Below, piece by piece: positions 53,170 to 64,000 of a stretch of 64,000 nucleotides of DNA (the first letter of the stretch is position 1; every line of letters starts with the position of its first letter). This DNA comes from Olsenella massiliensis (GTDB taxonomy: Bacteria > Actinomycetota > Coriobacteriia > Coriobacteriales > Atopobiaceae), in contig NZ_LN898211.1 of the NCBI RefSeq assembly GCF_001457795.1, positions 565,038 to 629,037 on the forward strand, written 5' to 3'. Below the pieces are notes generated by a model. It was not told where the DNA came from and searched no databases. It saw nothing but the letters and a program-made list of their open reading frames with translations. Position numbers and translations under genes: made by a program.

Positions 53170-53550
53170 ATGGCTGTCACCAAGGATGAGATCATCGAGG
53201 CCCTCAAGGAGATGCCCGCCCTCGAGCTTTCCGAGCTCGTTCACGAGCTGGAGGACGTCTTCGGCGTCTCCGCCGCCGCCCCCGTCGCCGTCGCCGCAGC
53301 TCCCGCTGCCGGTGCCGCCGCCGCCGAGGAGGAGGAGAAGACCAACTTCGACGTCGAGCTGACCTCCTTCGGCGCCAACAAGATCGCCGTCATCAAGGTC
53401 GTCCGCGCCCTTACCTCGCTTGGCCTGAAGGAGGCCAAGGAGGCCGTCGAGGGCGCTCCCAAGGTCCTCATCGAGGGTGCCAAGAAGGAGGACGCCGAGG
53501 CCGCCAAGAAGCAGCTCGAGGAGGCCGGCGCCGAGGTCACCCTCAAGTAG
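53170..53550 (+). CDS. rplL: Ribosomal protein bL12 (L7/L12)
   Basis: 126 aa. N-terminal dimerisation helices, an Ala/Pro/Glu hinge ([23 protein letters not shown]) and the conserved C-terminal factor-binding domain ([28 protein letters not shown]). AAAGGAG precedes the ATG. Four copies per ribosome explain its own strong signals. Confidence 0.98.
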   Translation: MAVTKDEIIEALKEMPALELSELVHELEDVFGVSAAAPVAVAAAPAAGAAAAEEEEKTNFDVELTSFGANKIAVIKVVRALTSLGLKEAKEAVEGAPKVLIEGAKKEDAEAAKKQLEEAGAEVTLK

Positions 53551-53571
53551 TCTCGCGTTCATGGTCGTGCG

Positions 53572-53602
53572 GGGGCTGGGCCGGAAGGTCCAGCCCCTTT
53601 TT
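53572..53602 (+). terminator. Intrinsic terminator after rplL
   Basis: GGGGCTGG/CCAGCCCC with a 10-nt loop and five T. It separates the stalk-protein operon from rpoBC. The remaining 300 nt before rpoB hold no gene apart from the rpoB promoter. Confidence 0.9.
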
Positions 53603-53824
53603 GTCAGCGCCCAGGCCGCCGGGACGCAAGACGGTCCGCCGGGCCGCGGGACGTCCGCGCGCCGGCTCCCGCCACCTTGCCACGGCCTGCAGTCGTCGCA
53701 TCTTTCGCGAGGGGGGACGTCTGGTCAGCATCACAGCAGCTACACAATCTGTTTTACGAAAATGCAGGTAGAAGCCGCAGGGCCTCTCATAGTTCAACTG
53801 AGCGCAATTGTCAAGACGTTATAT

Positions 53825-53853
53825 TTGACCGGGGGGGAGAGTTTAGTTACTTT
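53825..53853 (+). promoter_or_regulatory. Promoter of rpoBC
   Basis: TTGACC (53825-53830), 17-bp spacer, TACTTT (53848-53853). The spacer starts with seven G, shorter than the G9 tract of the surface-protein promoter. The start lies about 40 nt before the rpoB GTG. Confidence 0.5.
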
Positions 53854-53903
53854 ATTAGATTGCGACAACTGCCGCTGTATCACGTTTAAGGAGGAAGTGC
53901 CTG

Positions 53904-56900
53904 GTGCCTACCACAAAGTCTTCCAATGCCGTCCCGGAGAAGCGCGAGCGCATGAGCTTTAGCAAGATTCCGGCCGCGATGGAGCTCCCCAACCTCATTT
54001 CCGTGCAGAAGGAGTCATACGAGCGCTTCATGGGGGAGGGACTCGCGGAGTCGTTTGCGGAGTTCTCGCCCATCGAGGACGCCACCAAGACCATGGAGGT
54101 CTCCTTTGGCGACCACATGTTCAGCGACCCCCCCGAGAGCATCGCGAGCTGCGTGGCCAAGGACTTCACGTACAAGGCACCCCTGCTGGTGAACGTGCGC
54201 TTCACCAACAAGGCCACGGGCGAGATCAAGGAGCAGCTCGTCTTCATGGGCGACATCCCCCTGATGAGCGATCGCGGCACCTTCATCATCAAGGGCATCG
54301 AGCGCGTCGTCGTCTCGCAGCTCGTCCGCTCGCCCGGCGTCTACTTTGCCAGCGAGCTTGACAACGGCGTCCAGGTGCATCGCGTGCAGTTCATCCCCGC
54401 CCGCGGCGCCTGGCTCGAGTTCGAGGTGGACAAGCACGGCCATCTTGTCGTGTCCATCGACCGCAAGCGCCGCCAGAGCGCGACGGTCCTGCTGCGCGCC
54501 CTCGGCATCGCCGAGAGCGACGACGACATCCTGAACCTGCTGGGCGACTCCGAGGTCGTCCGTTCCACGGTGGAGCGCGACGTCGCCACCAACCGCGACG
54601 ACGCCCTGCTCGAGATCTATCGTCGTCAGCGTCCGGGCGAGCCTCCTACCAGGGACAACGCCGCCTCGCTGCTGGAGGGCCTCTACTTCAACAACCAGCG
54701 CTACGACCTCGCCAAGGTCGGGCGCTACAAGATCAACAAGAAGCTCGCGCTTGACATCGACCCGACGTGTCGCGTCCTCACCAACGAGGACGTCGTCTCG
54801 GCGCTCCAGTACCTGCTGGCGCTGCACGAGGGTGACGCCACCAAGACCGTGGACGACATCGACCACTTTGGCAACCGCCGCATCCGCACGGTGGGGGAGC
54901 TCGTCCAGAACCAGTTCCGCGTGGGCCTGACCCGCATGGAGCGCGTCATCCGCGAGCGCATGGTCTCCCAGGACCCCGACGACATCACGCCCAACTCCCT
55001 GATCAACATCCGTCCCATCGACGCCGCCATCAAGGAGTTCTTTGGCTCGTCTCAGCTGTCGCAGTTCATGGACCAGGCCAACCCGCTCTCGGGCCTCACG
55101 CACAAGCGTCGTCTCTCCGCCCTGGGGCCGGGCGGCCTCGCCGGCCATAAGTCGGGCTCCAGCCGCCGCACCAACGTGCCCACGGCCGTCCGCGACGTCC
55201 ACAACTCGCACTACTCGCGCATGTGCCCCATCGAGACCCCGGAAGGCCCCAACATCGGCCTCATCGGCTCGCTGGCGCTCTATGCCCACGTCAACGACTA
55301 CGGCTTCATCGAGGCGCCCTATCGCAAGGTCGAGAAGGGCCGCGTGACCGACCAGATCGACTGGATGACCGCCGACGAGGAGGAGAACCACGTCATCGCC
55401 CCCGCGACGACTCCCGTGGACCCCAAGACCGGTCGCTTCGTCCGCGTCAACTCCGCAGGCAAGACCGTCGCGGCGAACCACGTCATCGCGCGCACCAAGA
55501 ACTTTGACGGCAGCTTTGGCGCCCCCGCCCAGGTGGAGGTCAGCGAGGTTGACTACATGGACGTCTCGCCGAGGCAGCTGCTCTCCGTGGCCGCCAACCT
55601 CATCCCCTTCCTCGAGCATGACGACGCCAAGCGCACCCTCATGGGCGCCAACATGCAGCGCCAGGCCGTTCCCCTGATCAGGAGCAGCGCGCCGTTGGTG
55701 GGCACCGGCCTCGAGCGCGCGGCCGCCCAGGACTCCGGCGAGCTCATCTGCGCCAGCGCGGCGGGCGTCGTGACCGAGGTTGACGCCGCGCACGTCGTCG
55801 TCACCTCCGACGAGACCGGCGAGCAGGTTCGCTACGACCTTCCCAAGTTCCAGCGCTCCAACCAGAGCACCTGCATCAACCATCGCCCGCTGGTGCGCAA
55901 GGGGCAGAGGGTCCAGAAGGGCGAGCCCCTCACGGACAGCACCTCCGTGGACAACGGCGAGCTGGCCCTGGGCGCCAACCTCACGGTGGCCTACGTGCCC
56001 TGGGAGGGCTACAACTACGAGGACGGCATCGTCGTCTCCGAGCGCGTCGTCCAGGAGGACCTCCTCACCTCCATCAACATCTCGAAGTACGAGACCGAGG
56101 CGCGCGACACCAAGCTCGGGCCCGAGGAGATCACCCGCGAGATTCCCAACCAGTCCGAGGAGATGCTCGCCAACCTCGACGACGACGGCATCATTCGCAT
56201 CGGCGCCGAGGTGGGCCCCGGGGACATCCTCGTGGGCAAGGTCACGCCCAAGGGCGAGACCGCGCTGACGGCCGAGGAGCGCCTCCTGCGCGCCATCTTC
56301 GGCGCCAAGGCCCACGACGTCCGCGACACCTCGCTGAGGATGCCGCACGGCGCCTACGGTCGCGTCGTCGACGTCGTGCACTTTAGCCGCGACGAGGGCT
56401 CCAAGCTCTCCCCGGGCACCAACGACCAGATTCGCGTCTTCGTGGCCCAGCGTCGCAAGATCCAGCAGGGTGACAAGATCGCCGGCCGTCACGGCAACAA
56501 GGGCGTCGTCTGCAACGTCCTGCCCGTGGAGGACATGCCCTACATGGCCGACGGCACGCCCGTCGACATCCTGCTCGACCCCCTGGGCGTCCCCTCCCGC
56601 ATGAACGTCGGCCAGCTCATGGAATGCCACCTTGGCTGGGCCGCCGCGCACGGCTGGGACACCGAGAGCGCGGACTCCGACCGCATCGTCGAGGGCAACA
56701 TGCTCGTCGCGACGCCGCTCTTTGACGGCGCCACGGACACCGAGGTCGAGGAGGCCCTGCGCCGCTCCAACATCAACCTCATGAACAAGGCGCGCCACGA
56801 GTATGGCAAGCACATGCGCGAGGAGTTCGTCCCGCAGCTCACCAAGGGCAAGATGACGCTCTATGACGGTCGCACCGGCGAGGCGTTCAAGAGCCCCATC

Positions 56901-57404
56901 ACCGTGGGCACGAGCTACATCCTCAAGCTGGGCCACATGGTGGACGACAAGATCCACGCCCGCTCCACCGGCCCGTACAGCCTCGTCACGCAGCAGCCGT
57001 TGGGCGGCAAGGCCCAGTTTGGCGGCCAGCGCTTCGGCGAGATGGAGGTCTGGGCCCTCTACGCCTACGGCGCCTCCAACGTCCTTCACGAGATGATGAC
57101 CATCAAGTCCGACGACACCACCGGTCGCGTCAAGACCTACGAGTCCGTCGTCAAGGGCGAGAACGTGCCGGCGCCGGGCATCCCCGAGTCCTTCAAGGTC
57201 CTCGTCAAGGAGATTCGCTCCCTCGCCCTGGACATCAAGCCCATCAAGTACCGCAACGACGTCAAGCCTGCCGCCCCCGCGGACGAGCCCGAGCAGAGCG
57301 CCGTCGAGGTCCTCACCGACGGGCTCAACGACATCGTGGGAGATCTGACGGAGGGCCTCGCCCTTGAGGACCAGGCACCCGATCTCATCGACACTAAGGA
57401 GTAG
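53904..57404 (+). CDS. rpoB: RNA polymerase subunit beta
   Basis: 1166 aa. GTG start with AAGGAGG 9 nt upstream. The rifampicin region reads [33 protein letters not shown] in two adjoining pieces; the residues equivalent to D516, H526 and S531 of E. coli are wild type, so classic resistance substitutions are absent. The C-terminal part carries [14 protein letters not shown] and the beta flap. It runs into rpoC after 5 nt. Length is typical of Gram-positive beta subunits without the large E. coli insertions. Confidence 0.98.
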   Translation: MPTTKSSNAVPEKRERMSFSKIPAAMELPNLISVQKESYERFMGEGLAESFAEFSPIEDATKTMEVSFGDHMFSDPPESIASCVAKDFTYKAPLLVNVRFTNKATGEIKEQLVFMGDIPLMSDRGTFIIKGIERVVVSQLVRSPGVYFASELDNGVQVHRVQFIPARGAWLEFEVDKHGHLVVSIDRKRRQSATVLLRALGIAESDDDILNLLGDSEVVRSTVERDVATNRDDALLEIYRRQRPGEPPTRDNAASLLEGLYFNNQRYDLAKVGRYKINKKLALDIDPTCRVLTNEDVVSALQYLLALHEGDATKTVDDIDHFGNRRIRTVGELVQNQFRVGLTRMERVIRERMVSQDPDDITPNSLINIRPIDAAIKEFFGSSQLSQFMDQANPLSGLTHKRRLSALGPGGLAGHKSGSSRRTNVPTAVRDVHNSHYSRMCPIETPEGPNIGLIGSLALYAHVNDYGFIEAPYRKVEKGRVTDQIDWMTADEEENHVIAPATTPVDPKTGRFVRVNSAGKTVAANHVIARTKNFDGSFGAPAQVEVSEVDYMDVSPRQLLSVAANLIPFLEHDDAKRTLMGANMQRQAVPLIRSSAPLVGTGLERAAAQDSGELICASAAGVVTEVDAAHVVVTSDETGEQVRYDLPKFQRSNQSTCINHRPLVRKGQRVQKGEPLTDSTSVDNGELALGANLTVAYVPWEGYNYEDGIVVSERVVQEDLLTSINISKYETEARDTKLGPEEITREIPNQSEEMLANLDDDGIIRIGAEVGPGDILVGKVTPKGETALTAEERLLRAIFGAKAHDVRDTSLRMPHGAYGRVVDVVHFSRDEGSKLSPGTNDQIRVFVAQRRKIQQGDKIAGRHGNKGVVCNVLPVEDMPYMADGTPVDILLDPLGVPSRMNVGQLMECHLGWAAAHGWDTESADSDRIVEGNMLVATPLFDGATDTEVEEALRRSNINLMNKARHEYGKHMREEFVPQLTKGKMTLYDGRTGEAFKSPITVGTSYILKLGHMVDDKIHARSTGPYSLVTQQPLGGKAQFGGQRFGEMEVWALYAYGASNVLHEMMTIKSDDTTGRVKTYESVVKGENVPAPGIPESFKVLVKEIRSLALDIKPIKYRNDVKPAAPADEPEQSAVEVLTDGLNDIVGDLTEGLALEDQAPDLIDTKE

Positions 57405-57409
57405 CGAAC

Positions 57410-61909
<4,500 letters not shown>

Positions 61910-61952
61910 CCTCGTGTCAGGTCGTCGTAGGCCTTCCGACTAGTTTTTCTCA

Positions 61953-61988
61953 GGACCCGACGACGGGACGCGTCCCGTCGTCGGGTCC
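61953..61988. terminator. 36-bp perfect palindrome after rpoC
   Basis: GGACCCGACGACGGGACG is followed directly by its complement, an 18-bp stem with no loop base spare, 44 nt after the rpoC stop, then TTGTCTG. The T-run is weak, so termination may rely on the very stable stem. Confidence 0.75.
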
Positions 61989-62116
61989 TTGTCTGCATGA
62001 CGCCGCCCAAAAGGCCAGCTGCGGGGGTCATACCCGGGCGCTTCGTCTGCCTGGCGAGGCGCCTTCTGCTTGAAGGGACGTGCGGTATGCAACGTCTATC
62101 GGGCTGGGTGGCGTAA

Positions 62117-62236
62117 AGTCGGCATTACTCGACCATTTTTCCCGAAATCGACAGAAAAAGTGCGAGTAATGCTGACTCGGTCCGCCTCCTCAAAATATGA
62201 CGTGCATACTTTCAAGTTTTATATGCATATGAAAGG
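62117..62236. repeat. Dispersed hairpin element, copy 3, with 3' tail
   Basis: Arms AGTCGGCATTACTCG (62117-62131) and CGAGTAATGCTGACT (62163-62177), one base changed. The inner stem CATTTTTC/GAAAAAGTG differs from copy 2 but still pairs. ATATGCATAT at 62221-62230 starts 44 nt after the right arm as in copy 2, then GAAAGGG. The rest of 61989-62512 shows no gene. Confidence 0.85.
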
Positions 62237-62416
62237 GTGGTATGACGTCCAGGGGCAACGTTGGCGCACGGCATGCTGCCCACGACCGAGTCCCACGGCT
62301 CATGACCCACGATTCATGGCACATAACCCACGGTTGACACCTGCGGCCCACAACGGCGACGGTCGCTGCAACACATTGTTTGGCGTTGGTTGCGGCACAA
62401 CCCTGGGCACACACAA

Positions 62417-62442
62417 GTCCGCCGCCCTAAAGGGCGGCGGAC
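62417..62442 (-). terminator. Terminator-like hairpin after the GGGtGRT gene
   Basis: GTCCGCCGCCCT-AA-AGGGCGGCGGAC, perfect 12-bp arms, about 70 nt beyond the end of the minus-strand operon. Only TTGTGTG follows on that strand. Confidence 0.65.
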
Positions 62443-62512
62443 AGCTGGAAAACTCATGTGCACGGACGCTCCTGCAGACGTGGCGCACGCGTACGTCGTC
62501 ACAAGCCCGACG

Positions 62513-63517
62513 TTACTTGCCAAGCGCCTGCTCAACGGCGACGGCGCAGGCCACGGTGCAGCCGACCATGGGGTTGTTGCCCATGCCGATGAGGCCCATC
62601 ATGTCCACGTGTGCGGGCACGGACGAGGAGCCGGCAAACTGCGCGCTCGAGTGCATGCGCCCCATGGTGTCGGTCATGCCGTAGGAGGCGGGGCCGGCGC
62701 CCATGTTGTCCGGGTGCAGGGTGCGGCCGGTGCCGCCGCCGGAGGCGACGGAGAAGTACTTCTTGCCGGCGAGCACGCGCTCCTTGAAGTAGGTGCCGGC
62801 GACGGGATGCTGGAAGCGCGTGGGGTTGGTGGAGTTGCCGGTGATGGAGATGTCAACGTTCTCCGCCCACATGATGGCGACGCCCTCGCGGACGTCATCG
62901 GCCCCGTAGCACTTGACGGCGGCGCGCGGACCGTCGGAGTAGGCGATCTCCTCGACGACCTTGAGCTCGCCCGTGAAGTAGTCAAACTGCGTCTTGACGT
63001 AGGTGAAGCCGTTGATGCGAGCGATGATCTGCGCGGCGTCCTTGCCAAGGCCGTTCAGGATGACGCGCAGGGGCTTCTTGCGGGCCTTGTTGGCGTTGTT
63101 GGCGATGCCGATGGCGCCCTCGGCGGCCGCGAACGACTCATGGCCGGCCAAAAACGCGAAGCACTCGGTGTCCTCGCCCAGGAGCATGGCCCCCAGGTTG
63201 CCGTGGCCCAGGCCCACCTTGCGGTCCTCGGCGACGGAGCCGGGGACGCAGAAGGCCTGCAGGCCCTCGCCGATGGCCGCCGCGGCCTCGGAGGCGGTCT
63301 TGGTGCCCTTCTTCACGGCGATCGCGCAGCCCAGGACATAGGCCCACTTGGCGTTCTCGAACGCGATGGACTGGATGTCCGCCGTGATGTCGTAGGGGTT
63401 AAAGCCAAGGTCGGTGCAGATCTTGAGGGCATCCTCCAGGTCAGCGATGCCGTACTGCTCGCACGCCTTGGTGATCTTGTCGATGCGGCGCTCGTAGCCT
63501 TCGAACGTAACTGCCAC
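62513..63517 (-). CDS. GGGtGRT-family protein
   Basis: 334 aa. The motif that names the family, GGGTGRTLHPDNMG, is near residue 255-270, with KWAYVLGCAIAVKKGTK and FLAGHESFAAAEGAIGIANNANKARKKPLRVILNGLGKDAAQ upstream. GTG at 63517 with GGGAG 9 nt upstream gives the conserved N-terminus VTFEGYERRIDKI; the frame extends further but over the neighbouring gene. Function unknown; it is nearly always next to a NifU-like scaffold gene, as here, so a role in Fe-S or metal-cluster metabolism is inferred. Cytoplasmic, no membrane segment. Confidence 0.92.
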   Translation of the reverse strand: MAVTFEGYERRIDKITKACEQYGIADLEDALKICTDLGFNPYDITADIQSIAFENAKWAYVLGCAIAVKKGTKTASEAAAAIGEGLQAFCVPGSVAEDRKVGLGHGNLGAMLLGEDTECFAFLAGHESFAAAEGAIGIANNANKARKKPLRVILNGLGKDAAQIIARINGFTYVKTQFDYFTGELKVVEEIAYSDGPRAAVKCYGADDVREGVAIMWAENVDISITGNSTNPTRFQHPVAGTYFKERVLAGKKYFSVASGGGTGRTLHPDNMGAGPASYGMTDTMGRMHSSAQFAGSSSVPAHVDMMGLIGMGNNPMVGCTVACAVAVEQALGK

Positions 63518-63536
63518 TATGCTCAGCTCCCTTCTT

Positions 63537-64000
63537 CTACTCTTGGCGCGGGTCGATGACCTTGGCGGGGTTGTCCCACTGGCCATAGCGGCCCATGGCG
63601 TCGTCAACGGCCTGCTTGGGATCGACGCCCTTCTTGATGGCGTCAGTGAACTTGCCCAGGTTGAGGTACTCAAAGCCAATGATCTCGTTCTGTGCGTTAA
63701 GGGCCAGGTGGGTGATGTAGCCCTGCGTGAGCTCCAGGTAGCGGGCGCCCTTCTCCTTGGTGCCGTAGGTGGTGCCCACCATGGAGCGCAGGCCCTTGCC
63801 AAGGTCGTCAAGGCCGGTGCCCACGGGCAGCCCGTCCTCAGAGAAGGCCGTCTGGGTGCGACCGTAGACGATCTGGAGGAAGAGCTCGCGCATGGCCACG
63901 TTGATGGCGTCGCAGACGAGGTCGGTGTTGAGCGCCTCGAGGATGGTCTTGCCGGGGAGGATCTCGGCGGCCATGGCGGCGGAGTGCGTCATGCCCGAGC
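63537..64000 (-). CDS. NifU-like iron-sulfur cluster scaffold protein (5' end beyond the window)
   Basis: Partial: the frame is open through the window edge. The visible 152 residues start ..GMTHSAAMAAEILPGKTILEALN, the region after the second scaffold Cys in NifU/IscU-like proteins, so the N-terminal third with the first ligands is missing. It is followed by family-specific KGLRSMVGTTYGTKEKGARYLELTQGYI, typical of the group paired with GGGtGRT. It precedes the GGGtGRT gene by 19 nt on the same strand. Confidence 0.85.
   Translation of the reverse strand, partial: SGMTHSAAMAAEILPGKTILEALNTDLVCDAINVAMRELFLQIVYGRTQTAFSEDGLPVGTGLDDLGKGLRSMVGTTYGTKEKGARYLELTQGYITHLALNAQNEIIGFEYLNLGKFTDAIKKGVDPKQAVDDAMGRYGQWDNPAKVIDPRQE

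Noticed and set aside
53825-53853. Phase variation of rpoBC through a G7 tract
   Set aside because: The tract is short and the genes are essential, so switching would be lethal; treated as chance.
54015-57089. 1024-aa minus-strand open frame
   Set aside because: It is antisense to rpoB, of skewed composition, with no recognisable motif. Similar frames opposite lysS, clpC and rpoC were dropped for the same reason.

Overview
The window reads as chromosomal DNA of a high-GC Gram-positive anaerobe. The best guess is a coriobacterium of the Olsenella/Atopobiaceae type. That is an inference from base composition, from the Bacillus-like clpC-disA-ispDF-cysS-rlmB-yacP-tuf-rpmG-secE-nusG-rplKAJL-rpoBC order, from cell-wall-sorted surface proteins and from anaerobe-associated families (CD1871A, LUD, GGGtGRT). 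No 16S gene is present to confirm it.

1-6763 is an accessory island, visibly poorer in G+C than the rest. A minus-strand operon encodes McrB and McrC (type IV, modification-dependent restriction) followed by three small genes: a DUF6508 protein, a double zinc ribbon and an unrecognised protein with an Asn/Thr-rich linker. Every junction overlaps by 4-11 nt. Upstream lies about 1.2 kb without a convincing gene. It holds two periodic repeat sets, one with an exact 31-bp period in two orientations and one of GGTYYGACAA boxes, plus an AT-rich palindrome.

6764-15734 carries a two-component system, a small redox operon (48-aa CxxC protein, membrane polyferredoxin, TlpA-type lipoprotein), an XRE regulator with a membrane protein and a palindromic operator, a cupin, two flavodoxin-fold proteins, a PTS EIIA and a lipid kinase. 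15735-25830 holds a BFD-like [2Fe-2S] protein and two very large surface proteins in one operon. Their probable promoter has nine G residues in its 17-bp spacer, which suggests phase variation.

25984-38944 contains LUD, DUF3021/LytTR, SPFH, RsmJ, a heavy-metal P-type ATPase with an ArsR-like operator, glycerate kinase, an EamA transporter, a spermidine-synthase-like protein, a TatA with a C-terminal zinc ribbon, GreA, and a lysyl-tRNA synthetase fused to an HD phosphohydrolase domain. At 29801-29889 there is a Nextera transposon-end sequence joined to a 52-bp copy of the second surface-protein gene. This is an assembly artefact, so linkage across about 29.8 kb is not proven.

39278-61909 is the conserved housekeeping block: proteolysis, c-di-AMP, isoprenoids, tRNA charging, rRNA methylation, tRNAs, EF-Tu, secretion, ribosomal proteins and RNA polymerase. 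After rpoC come the third copy of a dispersed 61-62-bp hairpin element and a minus-strand pair, a GGGtGRT protein and a NifU-like scaffold cut by the window edge.
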